Shown here in pieces: positions 18,201 to 25,826 of a DNA stretch of 64,000 nt (the first letter of the stretch is position 1; the number at the start of each line of letters is the position of its first letter). The stretch lies in NCBI GenBank assembly GCA_964551015.1, contig CAZKBP010000002.1, forward strand, positions 1 to 64,000, written 5' to 3'. Source of the stretch: CAZKBP01 sp964551015 (GTDB lineage Bacteria > Bacteroidota > Bacteroidia > Cytophagales > Microscillaceae). Both the position numbers and the translations under genes were made by a program. The notes under the pieces were generated by a model, which ran no database searches, was not told the DNA's origin, and saw only the letters and a list, made by a program, of their open reading frames with translations.

Positions 18201-18277
18201 ATGACCTTATCTTGTGCTCCCAGCAACCCCGTTGATAAAAGTATCACACCTATACAAATGAGTAATTTTTGCTTCAT
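15215..18277 (-). CDS. SusC/RagA-family TonB-dependent transporter
   Basis: 1020 residues. Signal peptide (about 1-21), carboxypeptidase-D-like domain ISGKVTDAQTREPLPGVSV (about 26-44), TonB box region DEIVVTGY (about 103-110), plug domain with GSRGGNGVIVITTKKG (about 223-238), then a 22-strand beta-barrel ending IFSFGVDLGF. It imports a ligand bound by SusD across the outer membrane, using TonB energy. First gene of the operon. No glycoside hydrolase, peptidase or sigma/anti-sigma pair is adjacent, so the substrate cannot be inferred. Confidence 0.95.
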   Translation of the reverse strand: MKQKLLICIGVILLSTGLLGAQDKVISGKVTDAQTREPLPGVSVFLKGTTTGTVTDINGAYQLTASEGSTIVFQAVGLLNQEVIIGTQATINIQMKEDVSELDEIVVTGYRETSKEKLAGAVSTVNAESIEQVPMATFDQILQGQAPGLLLRTESGQPGTAGRVLIRGSASLLNVLGSGEPLYILDGVAISDNVFATLNPNDIERVDVLKDAAATSIYGSRGGNGVIVITTKKGKSGKTQLNYRFQHGWTTRTRDEFDMMNTSQKIEYEKKLAEFNASQGNFTGVGRAGEIWIRTLLDPSNPNFLSQDQANGLISEFSNINTDWRDEFFRTGFHQSHEINARGGNEKTSFYASLNYFTQEGITWRSSLDRVTARLNLSQKATDRLTFGVNLTVGGSKSSFIEATGVNLNNPFVTVYLYNPYEQVRDPETGEFTVPAVGRNIIRETELNDNRRDEFKGVGSFFIEYDIPGIEGLSVKTNWGLDYLRRTETFFADPTSVFGQDPNVSVGGEGRLDKDYNEIFSYTGTTTLSYSRAFGDKHEVDVYLFNEIYSLAQTAFDYSGFGLNPKLGQSPAGITNGSEVFLPDVGGSGTESRIISYFAEANYTYDGRYTIKAGVRRDGSSKFGSNRRFATFWNVGFTWDAAQEAFLQNANFLSTLRLRASYGTVGNQLGIGDFAAIAEWDAQINYDGNQAIRPVSLADPDLTWEEVNKLNIGIDFGFLGNRISGSIDLYNEVVDRLFVETELSRTSGFTQLERNSGKLRNRGIEIALRTVNVQAGNFTWSTDVNFSYNQNEILDLGQVDQFIQGTAIVREGLPIGTHYVPDFAGVDPATGLELFRDVNGNLTTNPSNDDNRTFGTNTPPYTGGFTNTFSYGDENIGRFDLSVFFNFLAGHELISNVNWILIGPSVAQFANWNQPTYMLDFWSEPGQITDIPRPNTNNAFSSRYLERGDFVRLRNITLSYSLPNRWISRLAMRSIRVFVQGQNLWTLTEYTGLDPDINNNINQFEYPTPRIFSFGVDLGF

Positions 18278-18669
18278 AGAGTTTTTTTTAGCATTTTAAA
18301 AATTCATTAAGGCATCTTGTGTACGAGCAGAAAATCAGCAATTCTTAGCCAAAATTCATAGCTTTACAGAGATGCTTCTACTAAAAAAAACCGATTAGCG
18401 CAGAAACTGAACTCGAATATACCAACGCCGCTTTCTCCTATACTAAATTTATGCTGTTATCTATCAATTAATTGGTAGATGCTTTTGCGAGTTTGGCGGT
18501 GAATTTAGAGCTATTTTGTCAATTTTAATTTATTCTCACCTGTTCTATAAGGGCTCCGAACAGGTACGAGAAAAATGGAATGAAAACTCTTATTTTTCGC
18601 CCTCGATGCAACGTTCTTCCGAGATTCGGTGTCTTTTCATTGAAATCAAAACCATATAAATTATTCCCT
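18278..18669. other. divergent intergenic region susC / DUF4097 gene
   Basis: 392 bases between divergent genes, AT-rich. Holds the 8-bp inverted repeat at 18538-18565. No clear TAnnTTTG promoter for either gene; no coding frame of interest. Confidence 0.45.
18538..18565. promoter_or_regulatory. perfect 8-bp inverted repeat (possible operator)
   Basis: ACCTGTTC and GAACAGGT separated by 12 bases. It lies about 105 bases before the DUF4097 start and about 260 from the susC start. It may bind a dimeric regulator or be a simple hairpin. Confidence 0.45.
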
Positions 18670-19602
18670 ATGAAAAAATTTACGTGCATTTTTGCTTTTT
18701 TCTTGTTGTTAATATTTTCTATTTCTTCCCTACAAGCTCAAAATATCTTAGCAGAAGCTTCTTTTTCAGCAGAAGGAATTGACCGCCTCGAGGTAGAGGG
18801 CCAGTTTTGTCCCGTGGTTGTCGCTTCTACTAATACTAATCTTGTGGAATTTAAAGGACAAATCACCAGCAAATCACGTGGTGGGAACTTTCAAATCAAG
18901 CACGAGCGACAGGGTAATACCCTCCGGGTATGGATCGAGCGGTCAGGGAAATTACGCTGGATGAACATCCAAGGGTCTTTGGATTTTAAAGTGCCTCAGA
19001 ACCTCGACCTAGATATTTCTAACTCCTCGGGTAGTGTCCGGGTTTCGGGGCTAATTTCTCAACATTTCCGCGTGCAGACCTCTTCAGGTAGTATTCGCGG
19101 TGAAAATATTCAAGCTCCGGCCACTTTCAAATCTTCTTCTGGTAGTATCAAGGTAGTAAATCTGAAAGGTAACGTAGAAGCTAAAAGTAGCTCGGGAAGC
19201 CAAAAATGGGAAAAAATAACCGGAGACATCCAAACGCAAGCGTCTTCGGGAGGAATCCAATTTGAGCAATTAAACGGGAACATTCGTGCCACCACTAGTT
19301 CGGGTACGATCCGTTTGGCTTCCGTACAAGGAACTTTGAATTTGGAAGCTTCCTCGGGTAGCTTGACGGGTAAAGCGGTTAAGCTCTCTGGCAAAAATTA
19401 CTTTGAGACCAGCTCTGGCTCTATCCGCATGGAATTGATCAACAACTTAGATGACTTTAGCTTTGATCTAAAAAGTAATTCGGGAAGTATCTACGTAGGA
19501 GGAGAACGGGCGAAGGATCGCTATTTATCACAATCTGAGGACAAGCCTTTTCAGATTACAGGCGTATCTTCCTCTGGTAGCCAACGCTATTCCAAAAACT
19601 GA
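18670..19602 (+). CDS. secreted DUF4097-type beta-helix protein
   Basis: 310 residues from the ATG at 18670, which puts a clear signal peptide (KKFTCIFAFFLLLIFSISS, cleavage near LQAQ) at the N-terminus; an upstream in-frame ATG at 18580 would add 30 unlikely residues. The mature part has ten repeats of a SSGS-type turn (NSSGS, TSSGS, SSSGS, ASSGG, TSSGT and so on) at about 19-residue intervals, the pattern of a right-handed parallel beta-helix as in DUF4097/adhesin-like families. Exported or outer-membrane associated; role unknown. Terminator follows at 19671. Confidence 0.75.
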   Translation: MKKFTCIFAFFLLLIFSISSLQAQNILAEASFSAEGIDRLEVEGQFCPVVVASTNTNLVEFKGQITSKSRGGNFQIKHERQGNTLRVWIERSGKLRWMNIQGSLDFKVPQNLDLDISNSSGSVRVSGLISQHFRVQTSSGSIRGENIQAPATFKSSSGSIKVVNLKGNVEAKSSSGSQKWEKITGDIQTQASSGGIQFEQLNGNIRATTSSGTIRLASVQGTLNLEASSGSLTGKAVKLSGKNYFETSSGSIRMELINNLDDFSFDLKSNSGSIYVGGERAKDRYLSQSEDKPFQITGVSSSGSQRYSKN

Positions 19603-19670
19603 TTTTCTGACCTTTTTCTAGACTATCCTTAAATATCCATCCGAATATGCTCTTTAAGAGGGCATCTCTG

Positions 19671-19703
19671 AAACTCGCCCGTACTTTATAGGCGAGTTTT
19701 TTT
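19671..19703 (+). terminator. intrinsic terminator
   Basis: AAACTCGCC / GGCGAGTTT stem (9 bp) with an 11-base loop and a T-run; ends the DUF4097 gene between convergent genes. Confidence 0.85.
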
Positions 19704-19724
19704 AAGATTTACGATCGGGTCAGC

Positions 19725-21161
19725 TTAAAATTCGGCATTTTGTGGCGTACGCGGGAAAGGAATCACATCACGAATATTCCCCATCCCGGTTACAAATTGC
19801 ACCAATCGCTCAAAGCCTAATCCAAAACCACTATGAGGGGCGGTGCCAAATTTGCGTGTTTCTAGATACCACCAGAGTTCCTCGGCTGGCACTTGCATCT
19901 CTTCCATTCTCTGGAGCAGTCTATCGTAGTCTTCTTCTCTCTGGGAGCCACCTACGATTTCTCCGATCCCTGGGAAAAGAATATCCATAGCTCTTACCGT
20001 TTTATCATCGTCGTTTTGCTTCATGTAAAAAGCTTTGATATCCTTTGGGTAATCATAAAGAATAACCGGTTTTTTAAAGTGCTTTTCCACTAAGTAACGC
20101 TCGTGTTCCGACTGCAGATCTATTCCCCATTCCACAGGATATTGGAACTTTTTCTTCTTATGAGGTTTAGAGTTCAGCAAAATGTCAATGGCTTCGGTAT
20201 AGGATAAACGCTCGAATTCGTTTTCTACAACGAATTTGAGCTTCTCGAGTAATCCTAAGTCGCTTCGTTCTTCCTTCTTTTTGGCTTGATTTTCTTTATC
20301 AAACCTTTGGTCTAGAAATGTTAAATCTTCCGAACAATGATGGAGTGCGTAAGTAATGATCTGTTTCAGGAAATCTTCGGCCAAGTCTTGATTATCTTTA
20401 GCGTCATAAAAAGCCATTTCGGGTTCAATCATCCAGAATTCAGCCAAGTGGCGCGTGGTGTTCGAGTTTTCTGCCCGAAAAGTAGGCCCGAAGGTATAGA
20501 CCTGCCCCAGACCCAAGGCTCCCAACTCTGCTTCTAACTGGCCGGATACGGTTAGGTTGGTACTTTTCCCAAAAAAATCTTCTTTGAAATTGATCTGTCC
20601 TGCTTCATCCAGAGGTGGATTTCCAAGCGGGAGCGTTGTGATTCGAAACATTTCTCCTGCGCCTTCGGCATCTGAGCCAGTGATGATGGGTGAATGCCAG
20701 TTGTAAAACCCCTTTTCGTGAAAATACTGGTGTATGGCAAAACTTAGGGCGTGTCTTACCCGAAAGATCGCCCCAAAGGTAGTCGTTCTAACTCTAAGGT
20801 GAGCTTTCTCTCTCAAAAACTCAAAGGAATGTTTTTTGGCCTGAATCGGATAATCGTCTGGGTGAGCTTTTCCTAAAACCTCGATTTGCTTCGCTTGTAC
20901 CTCCGAATTCTGTCCAGTGCCTTGAGAGGCGGTGAGCGTGCCCACCACGGAGAGGCAAGCTCCGGTATTAATTTGGCTCAGTACTTCCTCTTGAAACTGT
21001 TCTGTATCTGCTACTACTTGGATATTTTGAAGGGTAGAACCATCATTGAGAGTAATGAAAGCAACGTTCTTACTTCCTCGCTTGTTGCGCACCCATCCTT
21101 TTACCTGCACCTCTTGGTCGTAGTCGGTCGAGACCAATAATTGTTTGATACTTTTTCTCAT
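19725..21161 (-). CDS. asnS: asparaginyl-tRNA synthetase
   Basis: 478 residues, class IIb. It charges tRNA-Asn in the cytoplasm. N-terminal OB-fold anticodon-binding domain (VKGWVRNKRGSKNVAFITLND, positions 20-40, is its opening), class II motif 2 around TFGPTFRAENSNTTRHLAEF (about 225-244) and motif 3 GFGLGFERLVQF (about 450-461). RAENSNT and the length fit AsnRS rather than AspRS. A TATCTTTG promoter element lies on the minus strand at 21225-21218. Confidence 0.95.
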   Translation of the reverse strand: MRKSIKQLLVSTDYDQEVQVKGWVRNKRGSKNVAFITLNDGSTLQNIQVVADTEQFQEEVLSQINTGACLSVVGTLTASQGTGQNSEVQAKQIEVLGKAHPDDYPIQAKKHSFEFLREKAHLRVRTTTFGAIFRVRHALSFAIHQYFHEKGFYNWHSPIITGSDAEGAGEMFRITTLPLGNPPLDEAGQINFKEDFFGKSTNLTVSGQLEAELGALGLGQVYTFGPTFRAENSNTTRHLAEFWMIEPEMAFYDAKDNQDLAEDFLKQIITYALHHCSEDLTFLDQRFDKENQAKKKEERSDLGLLEKLKFVVENEFERLSYTEAIDILLNSKPHKKKKFQYPVEWGIDLQSEHERYLVEKHFKKPVILYDYPKDIKAFYMKQNDDDKTVRAMDILFPGIGEIVGGSQREEDYDRLLQRMEEMQVPAEELWWYLETRKFGTAPHSGFGLGFERLVQFVTGMGNIRDVIPFPRTPQNAEF

Positions 21162-21217
21162 GTTTCTAAAGTTAGTAAATAGCAGATTGTATTTGTTTGA
21201 AGCTTTTCCTTATGGCA

Positions 21218-21225
21218 CAAAGATA
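21218..21225 (-). promoter_or_regulatory. -7 element of the asnS promoter
   Basis: TATCTTTG on the minus strand, TAnnTTTG form, 57 bases before the asnS start. No convincing TTTG box at the usual distance. Confidence 0.45.
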
Positions 21226-21318
21226 ATATTTTTCTTCGTTCCCTGTTTTCAGCGAATCTTCGTTTTTGTAATTGTTTACGGATTCCTTTTAGGAATTTTG
21301 TTGCTCCTCAGCTAAATA

Positions 21319-21353
21319 AAACAAAAAAAAGGATTGACCAAAAGTCAATCCTC
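21319..21353 (-). terminator. terminator of the ribosomal superoperon
   Basis: Minus strand AGGATTGAC TTTTG GTCAATCCT, a perfect 9-bp stem, followed by T8. It lies 34 bases beyond the rplQ stop and closes the 15-kb ribosomal operon. Confidence 0.95.
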
Positions 21354-21386
21354 CAAGCGTATTTATGGGTTTCTCTATTTAAGAGA

Positions 21387-22040
21387 TTAATCCTTTTTCT
21401 CTTCGTTTTCTCCTTCGCCTTTGCTTTCTCCCCCATTATTTTCAGGAGTTTCTGAGGCTTCTGCTTGAGGTGCTTCTTCCTTTTGAGGTGTTGCTTCCAC
21501 CGTTGGTTCTTTGGTTTCTGCCTGAGGAGTTTTTTCTTGAGTTTTTTCTTCAGACTTTTGCTCTTTCTTTTCTTCGGTTTTAGCCTGAGTACTTTGCTCA
21601 GTATCTTTATTCTTTTTACCTCCTCTTCTACGACGACCACCACGGCGGGTTTTGCTAGCTTTTTCTTCTTCTTCGATGGTCGTGTTGAAATCCACGAGCT
21701 CCATCATACACATTTCAGCATTATCTCCTAGTCGTTTGCCCAATTTGATAATCCGGGTGTATCCACCTGGACGATTGGCGATTTTGTCAGCTACTTCTTC
21801 GAAGAGCTCTTTTACTGCATATTTGTTTTGGAGATAAGAAAAAATGGTACGACGAGAGTGCATCGTATCATTCTTAGACTTTGTCAACAAAGGTTCCACG
21901 TACTTGCGTAAAGCTTTGGCTTTAGCTATGGTCGTGTGGATTCGTTTATGTAAAATCAGAGAGGCCGCCATGTTTGACATCATAGCTTTGCGGTGCGTAG
22001 CCGTTCTCCCTAAGTGGTTAATTGATTTTCCGTGTCTCAT
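21387..22040 (-). CDS. rplQ: 50S ribosomal protein L17 with long C-terminal tail
   Basis: 217 residues. Residues 1-118 are L17 (MRHGKSINHLGRTATHRKA at the start, NRPGGYTRIIKL near 89-100). After about 125 a basic patch RRGGRRRRGGKKNK leads into an about 80-residue low-complexity tail of Glu, Lys, Thr, Pro, Gln and Ala, far beyond the usual 115-130 residues. Tails of this kind occur in L17 of several Bacteroidota. Last gene of the operon, after rpoA. Confidence 0.95.
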   Translation of the reverse strand: MRHGKSINHLGRTATHRKAMMSNMAASLILHKRIHTTIAKAKALRKYVEPLLTKSKNDTMHSRRTIFSYLQNKYAVKELFEEVADKIANRPGGYTRIIKLGKRLGDNAEMCMMELVDFNTTIEEEEKASKTRRGGRRRRGGKKNKDTEQSTQAKTEEKKEQKSEEKTQEKTPQAETKEPTVEATPQKEEAPQAEASETPENNGGESKGEGENEEKKD

Positions 22041-22097
22041 CGCTCAAATGCTTGTAATATATCCTCTTGTAGAAAAATCTATAAATATTTTATGTAA

Positions 22098-23087
22098 TTA
22101 ATCCTCTTCTAATTTGTACTTACTTACATCCATTCCGAAGGAAAGGTTTTTCTCGGCGACCAGTTGCTCGAGTTCAGTCAGTGATTTTTTTCCAAAATTT
22201 CTAAACTTCATCATATCAGCAATTTCTAGCTTTACTAGATCGCCTAGAGTTCGGATATCGGCAGACTTAAGACAGTTGTAAGCTCTTACGGACAAATCCA
22301 AATCACTGATTGGTGTTTTGAGCATTTTACGCATATGTAAGAAATGCTCATCTACTTGCTCCACTTCGTCTTGTTTCTCGGTATTGAGCGTAATATTTTG
22401 ATCTGTAAATAACATAAAATGCTGGATCAAAATATTGGCAGCTCCTTTGAGGGCGTCTTCGGGATGAATAGAGCCATCCGTTTCGATATCTAGGGTAAGT
22501 TTTTCGTAGTCAGTCTTTTGCTCAACTCGGAAGTTTTCCACACTATACTTCACATTCTCGATAGGAGTGAAGATGGAGTCAATGGCAATGTATCCAGTCA
22601 GTTGATCGTTATTGTGCTTCTCTTCGGCGGAGACATAGCCTCTCCCTTTTTCTACCAGAATTTCGAGTTCCAAGTCTACCGATTCATCTAGGTTGCAAAT
22701 AACCAAATCTGGATTTAGAATCTCAAAAGAAGAAGTGTATTTGGCGATATCTCCGGCTTTGAGCGTATCTTGGTTACGTGCAAAAACCACAACCTTGTTA
22801 TCAACCACGTCGGAAATTTTCTTGAAACGAACTTTCTTGAGGTTCAAAATAATCTCTGAAACATCCTGAACAACTCCTTTGATCGCTGAAAACTCGTGGA
22901 GTACCCCAGGGATTCTGATACTAGTGATGGCGTAACCTTCTAGGGAGGAGAGTAGAATACGACGAATCGCATTTCCGATGGTTACTCCATAGCCTCTTTC
23001 TAATGGTTTGAATTCAAATAGACCGTGGAAGTCATCTGCTTTCTCCATTAGAACCTTTTCAGGCATTTGGAATGATAAAATTGACAT
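22098..23087 (-). CDS. rpoA: RNA polymerase alpha subunit
   Basis: 329 residues. N-terminal assembly domain (1-230) with GYAITSIRIPGVLHEFSAIKG (about 51-71) and TLDIETDGSIHPEDAL, linker, and C-terminal DNA/activator-binding domain with SVRAYNCLKSADIRTLGDL (about 270-288). Cytoplasmic. It lies between rpsD and rplQ as in most bacteria. Confidence 0.97.
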   Translation of the reverse strand: MSILSFQMPEKVLMEKADDFHGLFEFKPLERGYGVTIGNAIRRILLSSLEGYAITSIRIPGVLHEFSAIKGVVQDVSEIILNLKKVRFKKISDVVDNKVVVFARNQDTLKAGDIAKYTSSFEILNPDLVICNLDESVDLELEILVEKGRGYVSAEEKHNNDQLTGYIAIDSIFTPIENVKYSVENFRVEQKTDYEKLTLDIETDGSIHPEDALKGAANILIQHFMLFTDQNITLNTEKQDEVEQVDEHFLHMRKMLKTPISDLDLSVRAYNCLKSADIRTLGDLVKLEIADMMKFRNFGKKSLTELEQLVAEKNLSFGMDVSKYKLEED

Positions 23088-23152
23088 AGATTTTTATTTT
23101 CAGTTTCTTAAAAATACTAACTCCTGACCCAGAAATAAAGCCAAGCTGTGGA

Positions 23153-23758
23153 TTATTTAGAGTAAAGCTCCACAATCAGTTGTTCCTGTACCTTCTCTGG
23201 TATCTGATCTCTCTCGGGATAGGCCATAAACTTACCTGCCATACTATTTTCATCCCACTCGAGCCAATTAAAGCGCTTTTGATTGGCAGAAGCCAAGCTA
23301 TCACTAACCACTTCCAAAGATTTGGACTTCTCTCGAACCGAGACAATATCGCCTGGTCTGAGTGAAAAAGAGGGAACATTCACGATCTCTCCATTTACCA
23401 AGATATGCTTGTGTGAGACTAGCTGTCTAGCGCCACGACGCGTGGTAGCAATTCCTAAGCGATAAACGGTATTATCTAGTCTTGCTTCCAAGAACTTGAG
23501 TAGGTTTTCACCCGTGATTCCTTCTTTGGCAGCGGCTTTTTTGAAAAGGTTCGAGAATTGTCGCTCGAGCACCCCATAAATGTACTTAGCCTTTTGTTTT
23601 TCGGCTAGCTGAATGGCATATTCAGATTGCTTTCTACGACGCTTGTTACCGTGTTGGCCAGGAGGATAACTTTTCTTCTGCAAAGCTTTGCTTGGTCCAA
23701 GGATAGGCTCTCCAAACTTTCTTGCAATTTTAGATCTCGGCCCTGTATATCTTGCCAT
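23153..23758 (-). CDS. rpsD: 30S ribosomal protein S4
   Basis: 201 residues. Primary 16S rRNA binder. ARYTGPRSKIARKFGEPI at the N-terminus, GQHGNKRRRKQSEYAIQL (about 35-52), the S4 RNA-binding domain from about 90 (ARLDNTVYRLGIATTRRGAR). It lacks the CxxC zinc pairs present in some S4 proteins. Confidence 0.97.
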   Translation of the reverse strand: MARYTGPRSKIARKFGEPILGPSKALQKKSYPPGQHGNKRRRKQSEYAIQLAEKQKAKYIYGVLERQFSNLFKKAAAKEGITGENLLKFLEARLDNTVYRLGIATTRRGARQLVSHKHILVNGEIVNVPSFSLRPGDIVSVREKSKSLEVVSDSLASANQKRFNWLEWDENSMAGKFMAYPERDQIPEKVQEQLIVELYSK

Positions 23759-23852
23759 TTACTTTTCTGTTTATCTTTCTTTTAAATAAAATGTTATAAA
23801 CTCCAAGGTCTTGCTAAGATGGGTTGGAGTTATACAAATTTGACGTTTAATA

Positions 23853-24245
23853 TTAAACTCTACGACGTTTGGGAGGTCTACAACCATTGTGAGGAAGCGG
23901 GGTCACGTCTCTAATTGCAATTACTTCAATACCAGAGTTTTGGATGGTACGGATTGCTGATTCTCTTCCTGCGCCTGGCCCTTTCACAAAGACTTCTACT
24001 TTACGCAGACCAGCTTCATAAGCGGTTTTGGCACAATCCGAAGCGGCTACCTGCGCGGCGTAGGGCGTGTTCTTTTTGGAACCCTTAAATCCCATTTTAC
24101 CAGCAGAAGCCCAAGAGATCACCTGCCCGGTAGAGTTGGTCAGAGAGATGATAATATTGTTGAACGAAGCTTTGATGTGTGCTTGACCCACTGCCTCCAC
24201 GGCTACTACTCGCTTCTTTGCTTTGTCCTTTCTTTTTTGGCTCAT
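23853..24245 (-). CDS. rpsK: 30S ribosomal protein S11
   Basis: 130 residues, full length. Platform protein of the small subunit. IKASFNNIIISLTNSTGQVI (about 23-42), WASAGKMGFKGSKKNTPYAA and the C-terminal PHNGCRPPKRRRV identify it. 42 bases after rpsM. Confidence 0.97.
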   Translation of the reverse strand: MSQKRKDKAKKRVVAVEAVGQAHIKASFNNIIISLTNSTGQVISWASAGKMGFKGSKKNTPYAAQVAASDCAKTAYEAGLRKVEVFVKGPGAGRESAIRTIQNSGIEVIAIRDVTPLPHNGCRPPKRRRV

Positions 24246-24287
24246 AAGGTCTTATATCAAAAGACTTGTATAAAATAAATAAAAGAA

Positions 24288-24665
24288 TTACTTAGTGGCT
24301 TTCTTCTTATTTGCCACGGTTTTGCGCTTACCTTTGCGTGTACGAGCGTTATTTTTGGTTTTCTGACCACGTACAGGCAGTCCTTTACGGTGGCGTATAC
24401 CCCGATAACATCCTATATCCATGAGACGCTTAATGCTAAGTTGCACCTCAGATTTGAGTGCTCCCTCCACCTTAAATTCATTGTTGATAATATTTCTGAT
24501 AGAGGTGGATTCGTCATCACTCCAGTCCATAACCTTTTTAGCGGGGTCAATCCCAGCTTTATCAAGGATCATACGGGCTCGGCTCTTACCAATACCATAG
24601 ATATAGGTCAGGCTTACTTCACCTCTTTTACGGTCGGGTATATCTACTCCTGCAATTCTAGCCAT
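24288..24665 (-). CDS. rpsM: 30S ribosomal protein S13
   Basis: 125 residues. Head protein of the small subunit contacting the 50S and P-site tRNA. ARIAGVDIPDRKRGEVSLTY at the N-terminus, GCYRGIRHRKGLPVRGQ (about 87-103) and the basic NARTRKGKRKTVANKKK tail. Confidence 0.97.
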   Translation of the reverse strand: MARIAGVDIPDRKRGEVSLTYIYGIGKSRARMILDKAGIDPAKKVMDWSDDESTSIRNIINNEFKVEGALKSEVQLSIKRLMDIGCYRGIRHRKGLPVRGQKTKNNARTRKGKRKTVANKKKATK

Positions 24666-24671
24666 AATTAA

Positions 24672-24788
24672 TTAACCTTGTCTTTGTTTATATCGAGGAT
24701 TCTTTTTGTTAATCACGTAAAGCTTCCCTTTTCTGCGAATGATTTTGCAGTCAGCGCTTCTCTTCTTGATTGATGCTTTAACTTTCAT
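24672..24788 (-). CDS. rpmJ: 50S ribosomal protein L36, zinc-free form
   Basis: 38 residues, read directly from the sequence because it is so short: it opens MKVKASIKKRSADCKIIRRK and closes NPRYKQRQG. The usual C-x2-C...C-x4-H zinc ligands are reduced to a single Cys (residue 14), so this is the C-minus form that needs no zinc. It lies between infA and rpsM, its standard place, 17 bases after infA. Confidence 0.93.
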   Translation of the reverse strand: MKVKASIKKRSADCKIIRRKGKLYVINKKNPRYKQRQG

Positions 24789-24805
24789 AAATATCTTTAT
24801 TTTAA

Positions 24806-25024
24806 TTACTTATAACGATACACGATTCTTCCCTTAGATAAATCGTAGGGAGACATTTCTAATTTCACTTTATCGCCGGGTAAAATCTTAATATAATTCA
24901 TTCTCATCTTACCAGAAATATGTGCGGTTACTTCGTGTCCGTTTTGTAGTTCTACTCTAAACATGGCATTAGACAGTGCTTCTGTAATCACACCATCTTG
25001 CTCAATAGAAGGTTGCTTAGCCAT
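24806..25024 (-). CDS. infA: translation initiation factor IF-1
   Basis: 72 residues, an S1-type OB-fold binding the A site of the 30S subunit during initiation. GVITEALSNAMFRVELQNGH (about 11-30) and SPYDLSKGRIVYRYK at the C-terminus are diagnostic. 19 bases after map. Confidence 0.97.
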   Translation of the reverse strand: MAKQPSIEQDGVITEALSNAMFRVELQNGHEVTAHISGKMRMNYIKILPGDKVKLEMSPYDLSKGRIVYRYK

Positions 25025-25043
25025 AAGAATTTTCGTTTTTGTT

Positions 25044-25820
25044 TTATTCTAATATATATTCTTTTTCTATAAACTCAAAAGTAGTCAAAATGTCACAGGT
25101 GCCATTGTTGATGGCCACCGTGTGTTCAAAATGCGCAGACGGTAATCGGTCAGCCGTGCGGATGGTCCATCCGTCTTCATCTTGAACAACATTTCGCTTA
25201 CCTAAGTTTACCATAGGCTCGATGGCTATAACTAGCCCTTCTTTGAGTTTGGTTCCTCGGCCTCTTTTGCCAAAGTTTGGAACTTCGGGAGACTCGTGCA
25301 GGGATTTACCCAATCCGTGTCCCACTAGTTCTCTAATGATAGTAAAGTTATTAGCCTCTACGTACCTTTGTATTGTATGGCTAATATCACCAATACGACT
25401 ACCTACACGTGCTGATTCAATTCCTTTATATAGGGACTCCTTCGTTATTTGAAGGAGTTTCTTTACTTCGGGGCTAACGGAACCTACTGCATAAGTGTAG
25501 GCACTATCGCTGTGGAATCCATTCAAGAATACTCCACAATCTATAGAGATAATGTCTCCGTCTTTCAGCTCGTAGTCGCCAGGAATACCGTGTACGACTG
25601 CTTCATTGACAGAAATACAAAGCGAGCCTGGAAAATCGTTGTATCCTTTGAAAGAAGGGTGTCCCCCGTGATCTCTTATGAACTCTTCTGCGATTCGGTC
25701 TAGCTCAATGGTCTTGACACCGGGCTTGATTAATTTTGCCACTTCTCCGTGCGTTTTTCCTAGCACGAGGGCACTTTGGCGAATCAGTTCTATTTCATCT
25801 TTGGTCTTGTAAAAGATCAT
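25044..25820 (-). CDS. map: methionine aminopeptidase, type I
   Basis: 258 residues. It removes initiator Met from new proteins. Metal ligands are visible: Asp94 (ISIDCG), Asp105 (GFHSDSA), His168 (GHGLGKSLHE), Glu201 (IAIEPM) and Glu232 (HFEHTV); His77 and His175 complete the active site. Length fits type Ia, without an N-terminal zinc-finger extension. Six bases separate it from secY; secY-map-infA is the usual order. Confidence 0.96.
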   Translation of the reverse strand: MIFYKTKDEIELIRQSALVLGKTHGEVAKLIKPGVKTIELDRIAEEFIRDHGGHPSFKGYNDFPGSLCISVNEAVVHGIPGDYELKDGDIISIDCGVFLNGFHSDSAYTYAVGSVSPEVKKLLQITKESLYKGIESARVGSRIGDISHTIQRYVEANNFTIIRELVGHGLGKSLHESPEVPNFGKRGRGTKLKEGLVIAIEPMVNLGKRNVVQDEDGWTIRTADRLPSAHFEHTVAINNGTCDILTTFEFIEKEYILE

Positions 25821-25826
25821 CTTTCT

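Noticed and set aside
21465..21731. Phe/Leu-rich frame opposite the L17 tail
   Set aside because: Product of the antisense of a Lys/Glu-rich repeat; not a membrane protein gene.
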